Below are positions 21,197 to 35,322 of a stretch of DNA of 64,000 nt, piece after piece. The translations under genes were made by a program, and so were the position numbers. The notes below the pieces were generated by a model. That model worked only from the letters and a program-made list of their open reading frames with translations. It was not told the DNA's origin and ran no database searches. The stretch's first letter is position 1. Every line of letters begins with the position of its first letter. Source of the stretch: Scylla paramamosain (Eukaryota; Arthropoda; Malacostraca; Decapoda; Portunidae); NCBI RefSeq assembly GCF_035594125.1, contig NW_026973712.1, positions 68,501-132,500 on the forward strand, written 5' to 3'.

Positions 21197-21948
21197 TTAA
21201 TGGCCTCGCTACCGAACCTGCTGTGGTAGTAGCAGACGCCCGGGGTGCGTGTAGTGCTACGCGACCGAGAGCGGTAGCGAGGGCGTCGAGGTGACGGTGG
21301 GCGGCGACGCTGGCGGGTATTTAGCTGTTCCTGCATCGCGCTGACCTGCAGGGCCAGCTGCGACACAATGTGGGTGAGTTGCTGGACGTCTGCTGTGTTA
21401 GTGACAGTGGCGACTGAAGACGGTGGCGTTGCCGACGGAACTGTCGACATATAGTCGTCAGCCAGCTGCGCGAGGTCTGCTAGGTCGAGCTTATCTTTCA
21501 CGCTGAATAAGCTGCTCTGTAGTGCTGGAGGAAGTCGCTGATAAAAGAGGTGGGCGAACATGGTCTTGTCCATTGTGTTGGGCTGATCGCCCAACAACCT
21601 CTTCATCCGCCTAAGCAGATCTGATGGCTTTTCATTCCCCAGCTCCTCCTTCTTTAGTAGCTCTTGCAAGCGTGTTGACACCGACGACGCAAGGCGTTTG
21701 AGGACGGCTTGCTTGAGGTCGTCGTAGGGATTGTCCGAAGAGGGGGCTTTCGCGATGGCGTCCGAGACTTGCAAGAGGACCTCGGGTGGCAGGAGAGTGC
21801 AGGCGTGAGTGAACTGTCTCAAGGTCTCAGTGATGTTGTTTGCCGTGAAGTTCAGCTCCAAGATGGTAAACCACATGTTGGGGTCGTGGCTGTTGAAGGC
21901 TGGAGCCCTGAAGGGGGGAGCTGGGGAGGCGGTGTCCGGTGGAGCCAT
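21151..21948 (-). CDS. gag: Gag protein with CHCC zinc knuckle
   Basis: From the ATG at 21948 (excellent context, GCCATGG) it encodes 265 residues; the frame is open 150 bases further upstream to a GTG. The capsid-like part contains [16 protein letters not shown] (about 24-39) and [16 protein letters not shown] (about 155-170). A basic Arg/Ser-rich stretch ([18 protein letters not shown]) binds nucleic acid. The C-terminal [18 protein letters not shown] gives the clade's CHCC knuckle instead of the retroviral CCHC. It is followed by pol in the -1 frame, overlapping by 46 bases. The protein forms the virus-like particle for reverse transcription. Confidence 0.9.
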   Translation of the reverse strand: MAPPDTASPAPPFRAPAFNSHDPNMWFTILELNFTANNITETLRQFTHACTLLPPEVLLQVSDAIAKAPSSDNPYDDLKQAVLKRLASSVSTRLQELLKKEELGNEKPSDLLRRMKRLLGDQPNTMDKTMFAHLFYQRLPPALQSSLFSVKDKLDLADLAQLADDYMSTVPSATPPSSVATVTNTADVQQLTHIVSQLALQVSAMQEQLNTRQRRRPPSPRRPRYRSRSRSTTRTPGVCYYHSRFGSEAIKCTQPCTYNTTPASN

Positions 21949-22098
21949 GGCCGTTTCTAGTTGCTGGCGTGCGATGGGGCCTGGTGGCTTGTTATGCGAG
22001 TCGTGGAGCAGGGTGTAGTGACGCCTGTCGGCGAGGCGCGGGCTCCTCCGGCGCCAGGTGCCAGTGAGAGGTGGCAAGGGACGCCTGCTGGGCGCCAC

Positions 22099-22971
22099 TG
22101 TGCAGTGATGGTCCTAGGCACGTACTTTACCGCACTTGCACTTACGGCTTGGAACGCACTGCCGTGAACGAAGTGTGTAGTCTGTGTGTGTGTGTGTGTA
22201 TGTGTAGGTGTTGGTGTCTGGCACACGGGGGTTGGTACGCGCTGATGCACACTAGGGAGTTTTCTAGGGGCAGGGGTTAACACACACAGGGGGAGGGTGG
22301 ACGACGGGGGAGAGGGGAGGGACGGTCGGGAGCACTAACACTTTGGTGGGGGAACGTTGCAGGGAACGCCGCCCTGTTGTCGAGCGGAAGACGGGAGTAC
22401 CGGTGCAGGGGGCGCCGCCCTGTTGTAGAGAAGCGAAATCAGGGCCAGTGGGGTCACGGCCGGGTGGCGGTGACCGTGCGTGGTGAGCCGGAGAGGTGTT
22501 GCTGCTGCTGTGGTGGTGATGGAGGCTGGGCAGCAGGTGTGGCAGGGGTGGCAGGTGACCAGGCAGCAGGTGGAGTTGGCGCGGTGGGTCACGGCAGCAG
22601 GAGAGGGAAGGACCTGGTGGCGGTGGTGAGGCGGCAGGTGAGCGTGGCCTCAGTGGCCTGGGTGGCTGGCGAGGCGTGGTGAGTCACAGCTGCGAGAGAG
22701 GGTGGCTGGTGACTGGCGAGGCAGCGGCGGTGACCACGGTTGCTGGGCTGGGTGACGGTGTGTGTGTGTCACGTGGCGGCTGGCCGGGCTGGGTGGCGTC
22801 GGTGGGTCACGGCTGGGCCAGGCTGGGTGGCGGTTTGGCCGTGGTGGTCCGTGTCAGGCGGGGGCTGACCTGGGCGAGGTACCTATAGCTGTGGCGACGC
22901 TATAGTGCTAAAGAACCTGGGACACAGCATTGGTGGAGCTGGCCACTACGGTCTAACTCCGAGTCACCATT
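22099..22971 (-). other. Retrotransposon leader between 5' LTR and gag
   Basis: About 0.87 kb (1.0 kb if gag begins at 21948), GC-rich with many GGTGGC-like words on the + strand and a short GT run (22181-22206). It is unusually long for a leader. No recognisable protein; possibly packaging or translation signals. Confidence 0.5.
22953..22969 (-). promoter_or_regulatory. Primer binding site
   Basis: On the - strand, 2 bases after the 5' LTR, TGGTGACTCGGAGTTAG begins with TGG, the complement of a tRNA 3' CCA. The first bases resemble a tRNA-Trp primer site (used by CsRn1-clade elements as I recall), but the match weakens after about 8 bases, so the tRNA is not identified. Confidence 0.6.
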
Positions 22972-23584
22972 TCTAGTGATCTAGGTGGAAGCCGCCAGGA
23001 ATGTGAGAAGAGAAAACCGACAGGTAACCGTCAGCAGTTGCAAGTCCTTTAATCTCTTAACTCGCCAGAGATAGAGAAGAGAAAACCGACAGGTAACCGT
23101 CAGCAGTTGCAAGTCCTTTAATCTCTTAACTCTTTTTGTTCACCAGCTAAGGTTGTATTTATAGCCACTTGTTAGACTGGTTAAACTCTCTCTAGTTTAT
23201 TTAACAAAAACATGAACATGTACACAAGAAATACTGAACATAAAAAATGATTTACATAAAGATATGAACAAAGAGAGTGAATGTGTGTGTGTATGTCTGT
23301 GTGAAGAAAGGAGTAATATGATGTATAGAAAAGACGTGTAACGTATGTGTCGAAAAGCGTGCACAGAATGTGTATGTATAAAAAATGAGGAAGAAGAGAT
23401 GAAAGACGAAAAATCTGTGCAGTAGAAAGAGAACGGGAGGCTGAAAACATATAAGAGAAAACGGAGTGCTTGGAGCGGTGACTTGTGTTTACATTACTGG
23501 TTCTGAGAAGCGCGTAAGTTTTAGTGTACCCTGAATATGAGAGAAAATGGGATGTTTCTATGGCTGACTAGATTATTTGCTACA
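22972..23584 (-). repeat. 5' LTR of the CsRn1-like element
   Basis: 613 bp, matching the 3' LTR throughout including its internal 69-bp duplication. It would carry the promoter and drive transcription towards lower coordinates. The AAGT target duplication follows at 23585. Confidence 0.95.
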
Positions 23585-23589
23585 AAGTA

Positions 23590-23592
<3 letters not shown>

Positions 23593-23670
<78 letters not shown>
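23593..23670. repeat. (TC)n microsatellite beside the retrotransposon
   Basis: TC run only a few bases beyond the target duplication, with one TTTC interruption near 23669. Confidence 0.95.
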
Positions 23671-23676
<6 letters not shown>

Positions 23677-24118
23677 CTACACACACAGACGCACACACAA
23701 AGCCATTACTCCTTAACAACCGGAAATCTTGGGTTGCAGGTCCTTCTTGATATGAATTAAGTCATGAGGCAGTGATGAACCCAGGCCGCGGTGTGAATGG
23801 AGTCCCGCAGTGCCAATAACGGCGGCACCACCTCCCACACTGCCACTATTTCTGCCGCGGCGGGCCAACGCTATCCTTTGGGAATGAACACTCACTCTAA
23901 ATTGGTTTCCGGGAATTGCAACGACCAATTGTTCTTTTGTGGTGGCGGCGTGGTAAGGGCGACGGGGGTGCACGATGTGACGTCTCAGCCAGCGCGGCGC
24001 CGTAGGGCGGGGCGGGGCGGGGCGGCGCCATTTTGTAGTGAGGCCAGCTCTAGGGGAGGCTGCGGCTAAACTGGTTACGTCCACTGTGTGTGTTGCCTGT
24101 TTTTTTTTTGGTGCATGG

Positions 24119-24172
<54 letters not shown>

Positions 24173-24419
24173 ACTTAATTGCTGTACTTAATTGCAGTAT
24201 CTCTCCTTCACACAGTGCAGTCTTAATGACAGCCTGTAGCAGCTTTACTCTCACCACCACAATCCAGCCAGGCAGTGCAGTGTGCACAGATCTGTCATCA
24301 GTTTTAACACTTGGTTTGATCAACTAACAGCTCTTCCATTCACGCAGACCTCACGTCTGTCCCACATTACACAACTTGCTCTCTCTTGTAAATACTGACA
24401 CCAACCAATTCCTGCTCAC

Positions 24420-24479
<60 letters not shown>

Positions 24480-24874
24480 ATGCATTACATTACATTTCAC
24501 AATATAGTTTTCGTACGGTACCATCCCAGTCTGTCTCATTTTTACCACACAAATTAATACAAATGTTTGGATTTGCGAGTGACTGGCTGCGTGTACATAG
24601 ACCATATAGAAGTGTGTGACTGCAATTTTAAGGACGAGCTAGAGCGTGAGACTGGCAGGTGACTGACAGGAGGGGGACGTGTTGCATGATATGACGTGGC
24701 ACTGGTGACAGGCGTGGCGACAGACGTGATGACCTTTACCGAAGTGCAGCGTCATGTGACTTGGTGGATCATGTCCCTCCACCTTCTTCAACTTGCAGTC
24801 ACGTGGATGAAGTGTGAAGTCCTACGTGTCAAGTTGTTGCTCTATAGTATCCTGTCTATTTACATGTCTTTGTC

Positions 24875-24949
<75 letters not shown>

Positions 24950-25582
24950 CTCTCTACCTTTCCTGTGATATTCAGCAATGTGCAAAGAGAAGAGCGGAAG
25001 AAAAGAAATTAATCGCTTTCTTTTTTTTTTTTTTTTTTTGCTCTGGCTTTGGTCAAGAGTAAAACTGAAAACAAAAGAGACCATTGAGGTGTCAGCTTTA
25101 TAAGGAGACAGATGGAAAGCAAGTCCAAAGCTCCAGTGTGAAGTGTCGTGACGCCCTGCCTGCTCATAAGGGCACGGCGGGTAAGCAGGTGGTGGCAAGC
25201 ATGCTGTATTCCTTGCCTCCCTCCCTTTGTAATCATTGCCCGCCTGCTGCTGTCGCTCCACGCACTCGAAGGGGAGGCAAGGAGGGCGAGGCTCGTGATG
25301 GGTATTGAGACAGTTATTTCCCACAGCTATTAAGAGGAGATGAGTTGTTGATCGTTAGCGGCAGGCGAGTGGAGATGAGTGCTGCTCTGGCGTGACGGAT
25401 GCTTATGAAATTACTCTAAATTTGACACCGCACGTAGTTATGACGTAGGTTTCCGCCCCACCCCACCCGCTGCTTTTTTTTTATATGTGTGTGTGTGATG
25501 TGTACGTGAGCGAGGGAGGAATTGCAACTTATATATTTTTGTATTTTTTAATTTCAAGGAACGTTCAGAAGGCAGAAGGCAT

Positions 25583-25629
<47 letters not shown>

Positions 25630-26092
25630 CCTGAATAAGGCAAGTCCCTGCTCTGCCCACAATGACAGCGGCTGCAGTACTGAAAGGAGGGAAGGAGCTA
25701 GATGTACGAGTATACCAGTGAGGGAGATGAAATTGTATGCCGTGGTCTGTTCAGCTTAACTTGACGGAACCATCCTGCCATCCACGTAGCAGCCGCCTCT
25801 CACGGACATAACGATCCTGGAAAAAGAAAAAGTGATGGAGAAAAGCTGATGAAATGGAGAAGGAGATGAAAGAAGAGGAGGAGCAAGAGATGATCAAAAG
25901 CAGAGGAGGAGATTCTCTCACTGAATTCACGAGAGATACGTGTCATAAAGTGCAGGTGGAAGAACCTCTAGTCGTCTCGTGTCGCCGTGAAGTGCGGGAT
26001 GAATGCCCTAATGAATGCCTGAGGCACAGGAGTGTGTTAGTGTCTCCTACTCACTGCCGCGCTGCCTCCTTATGGGCCCTCAGCGTGTGAAG

Positions 26093-26135
<43 letters not shown>

Positions 26136-26487
26136 ATTACAACATAGTCTGCACCAACATGGGAAGTAACTACTGACGCAAAGTTTATTACTTCACCAAC
26201 ATTTGATTTTTTTTATTTTTTTCGGTACAAGTGACAAGTGAGGCTGCGTTCCTACTTCATTACCACCACCATCACCACCACCACCACCGCTATATTCATC
26301 AAGACTCATCACCATCATTAGCAATCACCAACACGCTACGAGTACATTACCACCTCCCTTCCCAGCCTCCCTTCCCAGCCTACCTCCCGGCCAGCACACC
26401 TCTCACCCACTACCCCCTCTTCCTCACCCATTTCCTCTTCAGCTCCCTGTACCCATCTACCCGCACACACGCATGCACCCACCCATC

Positions 26488-26553
<66 letters not shown>

Positions 26554-26875
26554 ATTCCATAACCTCTCGTACGCTGTGCTCAATATTTCCATGCAGACCA
26601 ACCCAGCAGCCTCACATCCATCTCTCACTTCATGGATTACATAGAAAATAGTTGCTGAACACGGATTTGTCTTATCTAGCCATGTATTGGACAGTTAGCT
26701 CGTTTGCCACTTATCGCTTGAGGGAGGGAGGGAGAGAAGGCTGGTTATATTCAGTGTGTGTGTGTGTGTGTGTGTGTGTGTTTCCGCAAGTTTAGTTTTA
26801 TGACAGTGGGAAAAGTGTAGGAAATAGAAAAAAAAATAAAGGAAATCACAAAACTGGCTGCCCTTCCACTCTCCT

Positions 26876-26958
<83 letters not shown>

Positions 26959-27037
26959 GTTACATCGTTGTTCAGTGTTGCAGTATACATAAAAAAAAAA
27001 AAATTGTAGTTGTAACTAGGGAGGGAAATAGACCGAG

Positions 27038-27108
<71 letters not shown>

Positions 27109-27166
27109 CCATAGAAACAGGAAATGAACAAATAACAAGCTAAATCAACTACCTCTATATTTTTTA

Positions 27167-27221
<55 letters not shown>

Positions 27222-27249
27222 GGACATATACCACAATGAATGAACAGAC

Positions 27250-27250
<1 letters not shown>
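23671..27250. repeat. Microsatellite-rich region
   Basis: Runs at: GT 24121-24168, TC 24425-24477, TC 24879-24946, GT 25589-25628, GA 26095-26134, CA 26491-26552, GT 26755-26780, TC 26872-26955, GA 27042-27107, CA 27171-27216. The sequence between them shows only short frames and no recognisable gene. Confidence 0.9.
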
Positions 27251-29490
<2,240 letters not shown>

Positions 29491-31663
29491 GAGTGTGTGT
29501 GTGTGTGTTTGTGTGGATAGCCGTAGCTTCATATGTACATTGTGTTAACCAGTAGCTGCTCAAACATTTATTATAAGTCAGTGTTAATAAGGAAGCTCTG
29601 AGACACACGGCCTTTCATGACGAGTCATTAGCCACTCCTCGCTGAAGTGGGCTTTATCTAGGCGTGTGATGCATGTGACACTCAGCTCTTCAGTCACAAG
29701 TTGACGGTGTTCTTTTGGGAGCACTGAATGATTATTTAATGTCTAAGTCCATTATGCTTTGCTCTTCTGTTGGACCGGTTGACTGTTGAATGTCTAAGCT
29801 GAAGTTATTTTCGCCGATGCTCGCTGGATGGACTTTGTTGTATTGGGACATAATATCTGCTGAGTGTCGGCACAGTATTTTGATCTTGTGTGATTAGGTT
29901 ACCTTCGTTATGCTAATGGTCGCATTCTTCCTGTGGTTCAGTTTGTCTTTGCTGTGTGGTGCTGGTGGCGATGGTGGTTTCTGTCACAATTACCAACATT
30001 TTCTTCGCTTGGCCGGAGTGTCGTCTCCAAATCAAGCATGCCATCACCACTATTTAGCGATGTCAGGTTGTTTTAATATTAACTTCGTCTGACATTTTCT
30101 TACCAATTTACTCTTCTCAGTAAGTGGCGTCTTGCCTCAGCTGTGCCTCCGTGCTGGCAGGGTGGCAGCGTGCTGACGAGTCCAAATGTTTTACACAGAT
30201 TTTCGAAGATTTTTTTTCTTCTTGAACTTTACCACGTTTGTTCTTGAGTTCGTGTGTGTGCGTCCTTGAAATTAAATCCGTATTTCGTGGCCTGTGGTAT
30301 TACTTTGCAATACATGACCCAACCGCTGTAAAAAAATCAATCGGTGTATCAATAAATCTACCTATCTACGTTTACTGTGAGGTACGACAACCTGCCCCAC
30401 GCGTTGCGGCCACCCAGGAACAAATGCTTCGATAGTGAGCAGTGTAATGTATCGTATATTTGTAGTTATAGGGGGAGACTACAGTTATTTAAAAACTGAA
30501 CCAAAGCAATCGTGAGCAAGTGAGTGAAAGGTCGCTCCACCATCTCCACAGAGCCGGTCGTGCAGTTGTGTGTGAATGTTATAAACAAGTGTGAAAGCTG
30601 CTGCAGTGAAGCTCCCAGCACTGTCCGTCAAGCCCCAGCAAACATTATGGCGTGGAAAGCGAGCGTTGGGTCTACACTTTCCAGTCCCGCGCGTGACCGT
30701 CAAGTAATCAGTCCACTGACACACCGCGCCGACACGCTGCTTACCATGACGCCCTACACACCTTGACACGCTGCACATGACACACAGCATGTTGCGTCTG
30801 GCGCAGTGATGAGACCTTTCCCACTCTGAATAACTTCAAGGGGTTGTTATCGCACTAGTAAAATGCAGCTGCAGGGTTTTTGTTCTCGGCAGTGAACAGC
30901 GTTAGGCGGCTTGCTCTGCGAATTGGCAAAACTTCCCGTCCGCACGACTGTCACGAGGCACGCAGGTCTGGTGCAGTGCGCCTTGCCGCCCTTGGCTGTA
31001 GTGGTGGCGTCGTCTTGATGCGCCTCGGGCTGTGAAGGCTGCAGGAGTGAAACCTGTGTGTCTGATCTGGGTCTGAGCTGCTCACCTGCCGTACTGACGC
31101 TTCGGTTGCCACGGCGTACCCTCTGGCTTACGGGAAAATGGTCTGGTACAGGTTTGAAATATAATGTGGAAAGACAGCAATGAAAGCAGCAAGTGGGATC
31201 AAATCAGTCAAACTCTCTAGTGCTTGCAGTTTTATTTATGTTCAATAAAACCGTCGCGAAAAGGTTTATGTGACTAAAAAAACAACAACAACATGTGAAA
31301 GAAAGAGATAAGATTATGTTGAAATGAAAAAAAAAATGGTGAGGTGCTTCAAGGGAATATTGAACTCTTCTCACACCCAAAAAAGAAAAAAACTGAGATG
31401 GAATAACAGTTGTCTCGTTAGGAAAAAATTGAGTTAAATTAATGTAGCAGTGTGGTAAAGCCCACTCACTTTCAATGTATTGCTGTCCTTCACCCCATAT
31501 TTCCCTCTCTATATAGTGTTCTTCTTTACTTCCCCCACTCTTTTCTTTCCGTTCTGTTCCGTTGTCTCGTTTGTTCGTGATGCGTCAAGATAACAATACC
31601 ATATGCTTTGTTTAATGTAAGCTTATTTCAGTGTGAGACTTGAGTTTGTTTCCTAATGTTACC

Positions 31664-31665
<2 letters not shown>
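29491..31665. other. Unassigned region
   Basis: About 2.2 kb of mixed composition without long repeats. Only short frames; no recognisable gene, RNA or transposon remnant. Confidence 0.5.

Positions 31666-31756
<91 letters not shown>
31666..31756. repeat. (TC)n microsatellite
   Basis: Pure TC run of about 90 bases. Confidence 0.97.
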
Positions 31757-31761
<5 letters not shown>

Positions 31762-32631
31762 TCTTTGATGCCTTCTGATGTTACGTATTAACAGCTTCAC
31801 AATCGCAGCTGCTCGGTACATTTCTAATAATCCCAGAGCTATTAAGAAGATGAAGTGTGTGATACTGAAGGTCTTGGCTGTGCTCCCTAGTGATGATCCA
31901 GTAATTCTAATAGAAACCCTTCATTCGTGTAACATTATCGATTAAAGCAGTGAAGTGGTGCAGCGGAGAAAGGACAGGTACGTGCGCGTATATATGATAA
32001 AGCGCACGGCTGGCTGGGTAGAGCTGTCTGGTGGTTGTGGTGGTGTAGGGTGCCAGTCGAGTGTAGTGCTATGTGGTGTGGTGACGTGCGGTGCGGTGTT
32101 TCCGTGTTGATTCCTGGTGTGACGGGATGAGTAGCTACACCATCACTTCTGGTTACTACTATTGCCGCCACCATCACCACCGACAACAACGGCAATGATA
32201 TACAAAAATAACATCAGCAACATTATCATAAACTAGCAATCCCTTGCACAGTACATTACAAGAACACCACCACTACCACCACCACCATCACCAAGACGCC
32301 AAGCAAACGTTCCTTGACAATGCCGCTAATGTGAAAAGAAATGCTCGGAATTCCTTGGTACATTTTGTAGCACATTTTCTACCACGCCATTACACAGAGC
32401 AGCAAGTCACGGGGTCACGCCACACTAACGACAAGGCAACAACACAAATGTGTGTTCATAACTTGGTGTCTGAGCTGCTAAACTGACTCACCGACATCAT
32501 GTCAACAAAAAGAGAGAGAAAAAAGGGAATGATAGTCACTGTGTTTTAGCTTAATGATACCAATACTATGTGTCACACAAAAAACATGTATGCCTCTTAT
32601 CTTTCAGTAATAATGGCATCTATGTATGTAT

Positions 32632-33745
32632 TTTTTTTTTTTTTTTTATGTAGGAAGGATACTGGCCAAGGGCAACAAAAATCTAATAAAAAAAAATGCC
32701 CACTGAAATGCCAGTCCCTTAAAAGGGTCAAAGCAGTGGTCAAAAATTGGTGGATAAGTGTCTTGAAACCTCCCTCTTGAAGGAATTCAAGTCATAGGAA
32801 GGTGGAAATACAGAAGCAGGCAAGGAGTTCCAGAGTTTACCAGAGAAAGGGATGAATGATTGAGAATACTGGTTAACTCTTGCGTTAGAGAGGTGGACAG
32901 AATAGGAGTGAGAGAAAGAAGAAAGTCTTGTGCAGCGAGGCCGCGGGAGGAGGGGAGGCATGCAGTTAGCAAGATCAGAAGAGCAGTTGGCATGAAAATA
33001 GCGGTAGAAGACAGCTAGATATGCAACATTGCGGCGGTGAGAGAGGGGCTGAAGACAGTCAGTTAGAGGAGAGGAGTTGATGAGACGAAAAGCTTTTGAT
33101 TCCACCCTGTCTAGAACAGCAGTATGAGTGGAACCCCCCCAGACATGTGAAGCATACTCCATACATGGACGGATAAGGCCCTTGTACAGAGTTAGCAGCT
33201 GGGGGGGTGAGAAAAACTGGCGGAGACGTCTCAGAACACCTAACTTCATAGAAGCTGTTTTAGCTAGAGAAGAGATGTGAAGTTTCCAGTTCAGATTATA
33301 AGTAAAGGACAGACCGAGGATATTCAGTGTAGAAGAGGGGGACAGTTGAGTGTCATTGAAGAAGAGGGGATAGTTGTCTGGAAGATTGTGTCGAGTTGAT
33401 AGATGGAGGAATTGAGTTTTTGAGGCATTGAACAATACCAAGTTTGCTCTGCCCCAATCAGAAATTTTAGAAAGATCAGAAGTCAGGCGTTCTGTGGCTT
33501 CCCTGCGTGATATGTTTACCTCCTGAAGGGTTGGACGTCTATGAAAAGACGTGGAAAAGTGCAGGGTGGTATCATCAGCATAGGAGTGGATAGGACAAGA
33601 AGTTTGGTTTAGAAGATCATTAATGAATAATAAGAAGAGAGTGGGTGACAGGACAGAACCCTGAGGAACACCACTGTTAATAGATTTAGGAGAAGAACAG
33701 TGACCGTCTACCACAGCAGCAATAGAACGGTCAGAAAGGAAATGT
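32632..33745 (-). mobile_element. 5'-truncated jockey-type LINE
   Basis: On the - strand it runs from within the reverse transcriptase (about 33745) through the 3' UTR to a poly(A) tail (T run at about 32630-32648 on +). Both edges abut 'atgtatgta' (about 32621-32630 and 33741-33760), consistent with a target duplication in a small ATGT repeat. Loss of the 5' end is typical of LINE insertion by target-primed reverse transcription. A related fragment lies at 59500-59600 and another at 58530-59173. Confidence 0.85.
32740..33745 (-). pseudogene. Reverse transcriptase C-terminal part of a jockey-type LINE
   Basis: The frame is open for 347 residues, but the first 14 (opening MAEYIHSFLHTYIH) come from flanking DNA, so the element protein starts near FLSDRSIAAV. 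The RT motifs are GVPQGSVLSPTLFLLFINDLL and the catalytic box SYADDTTLH (F/YADD), then the thumb region with [40 protein letters not shown], and the C-terminal WNSLP...SFKREVSRHL. The endonuclease and RT palm N-terminus are missing, so it cannot act alone. The frame itself is undamaged, which suggests a young copy. Confidence 0.88.
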
Positions 33746-33785
33746 ATGTATGTATGTAAGAATGAATGTATGTATTCAGCCAAAG

Positions 33786-34018
33786 GTCACACGGTAATGA
33801 TAAGAATGGATGTATGAGAGTATAGTAGGAATAGAAAAAAGAAAAAAAAACAGTACAAATATTGTATAATATGCGATTGTGCATGATTCCAGTGAGGGGT
33901 TCTGTAAAAGTTCACATTCCATTCACGCTACGAGCCCTCCTAACATGTCCACAGTACAGCGAACGATAATTGGCGCCTCTGGACCGGACGTGTATGGAGA
34001 GACATGTACGTGACTGAA

Positions 34019-34063
<45 letters not shown>

Positions 34064-34188
34064 ATGTTTATCATTGTTTCCATTAAATTATGAAAGAGAG
34101 TTGTGAAAAATACTAATTCTCTGTATGCTCATCCAGTAGAGTATTTGAACTCGACATGTTAGATATGAAGTGAAGCGCGACAAATTGT

Positions 34189-34223
<35 letters not shown>

Positions 34224-34247
34224 AACGCTCGTACAGCCTCGCTGCTT
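33786..34247. other. Unassigned region with (CA)n and (CT)n
   Basis: CA run 34021-34060 and CT run 34190-34220; nothing else recognised. Confidence 0.6.
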
Positions 34248-34317
34248 CTCTGTCTCAGAGCAGTGCACCCTCGGCTCGGTCAAGACAAAAGACCCGTGTT
34301 TGATTCCCGGGACAGAG
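34248..34317 (+). repeat. tRNA-like sequence, possible SINE head
   Basis: A 70-base tract has complementary 7-base ends (ctctgtc and gacagag), a B-box-like GTTTGATTCCC near its 3' side and an A-box-like GGCTCGGTCAAG. These suit a tRNA-derived SINE promoter. No clear anticodon arm and no defined tail, so it is not called a functional tRNA. Confidence 0.3.
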
Positions 34318-35025
34318 AGGCGAAGCTTCTTTCATCTCGAGGCAGTGTTTTGCCTGGCGCAGACTTCACTACCGGGGGAGCGGGAATGAGCCTCACCCGC
34401 ACTTCTCTCCAGGGAAGAAAGGGTTCAGTGTTGTTAATAACGATGGCCCCGGTTCGTGCTGGGTGAATTTTTGTGATGTAAGCTGAATATTTTGATCATA
34501 ATAACAGTTGTCTGGTGGTGTATTGGTGAGCACGCTAGAGTCACATGGATCTTCTGGCCCTCCCTGCCTTCGTTACCTTTGCCCACCAGTGTCCCTCCCC
34601 CAACCCTCCTTCCCTTCCTCCCTCCCTCCCTCCCCTTACCAGAACGGGACACAACCGCGGCAATAACAACTTTTCAATAAACCCAATGGTCGGCTGAATA
34701 TAATGGCATAGCTCGGCTCAATATGCATTTCCTGGCACTCAATGCATCACTGCTTCAGGCGCCGCGCATGCAGCAAGCAATAAGCCTCTGAGATTCCCTA
34801 TAAATTTCATCAGAGGCTCCACCACAGTGATGTGAACGCGGGAAAGGAAGAGGGAAGGGAGAGGGGTCCCTGGTGTGATCCCAGGCTGCTCGCTTGCAAG
34901 GCGGCTGGCGGTGGCGTGATCAGGGACACCGGCAGGGAGGCAGGGAGGCAGGGCGTGGGAAGTGTGTGCACCAGCGAAGCGAAAACACGGCCCCATTGGA
35001 GACTTGTGTGTGAGGCGCGCTGCCA
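34318..35025. other. Unassigned region
   Basis: Mixed composition with CCCT repeats near 34617-34634; no gene or element edge recognised before the DIRS terminal repeat. Confidence 0.5.
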
Positions 35026-35073
35026 AATTTCACTTCACGACTATTTAACTGACGTCACCGGTAGTCAACGAGA
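35026..35073 (+). repeat. DIRS left inverted terminal repeat
   Basis: 48 bases, starting aatttcacttcacgac, the exact reverse complement of 39504-39551. The next bases (35074-35103, gatgcccgcttcacc...) are repeated inverted at about 39720-39754 in the adjoining foldback. Confidence 0.92.
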
Positions 35074-35202
35074 TGCCCGCTTCACCAGCTCCACGTCAGT
35101 TCGCTGCTAGTCTCCACACAGTCCACACCTCAACGCTGTCTGCTGTTCCGCTCGTCGACCACCTGGCTTCTGTTCACCGGCTTTCTCTTAGGAGTCAGCC
35201 TG

Positions 35203-35315
35203 GTAAGCCTTCACCCGCTACAGCAGGGTGTTAGCTGTATGGTGATTCCACATATATGATCTAAGGACGTATATGTTGGCTCTTGTGTTTCCTTCCCGTT
35301 TTCCGTTCTTTCTAG
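35203..35315 (+). other. Possible intron in the DIRS 5' leader
   Basis: Donor CTG|GTAAGC at 35203 and acceptor TTCCGTTCTTTCTAG ending at 35315, just 7 bases before the ORF1 ATG (35323). Removing 113 bases would join the leader to ORF1. The pyrimidine tract is strong. Not proven. Confidence 0.35.
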
Positions 35316-35322
35316 ACGTGAG

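Larger units (their letters stand above)
17453..23588 (-). mobile_element. Complete Ty3/gypsy retrotransposon, CsRn1 clade
   Basis: Two 613-bp LTRs (17457-18069 and 22972-23584), in which I saw no difference by eye, enclose gag and pol on the - strand. The element is flanked by a 4-bp target duplication AAGT (17453-17456 and 23585-23588). The gag protein ends in an unusual CHCC zinc knuckle (C-x2-H-x9-C-x3-C), diagnostic of the CsRn1/Kabuki clade. The pol order is PR-RT-RNase H-INT. Both genes are intact, all catalytic motifs are present, and a tRNA-primer-like site and a polypurine tract are visible. This points to a very recent insertion that may still be mobile. Confidence 0.95.

Noticed and set aside
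18342..22682. Many + strand frames of 60-100 residues across the gypsy element
   Set aside because: They are antisense shadows of gag, pol and the GC-rich leader.
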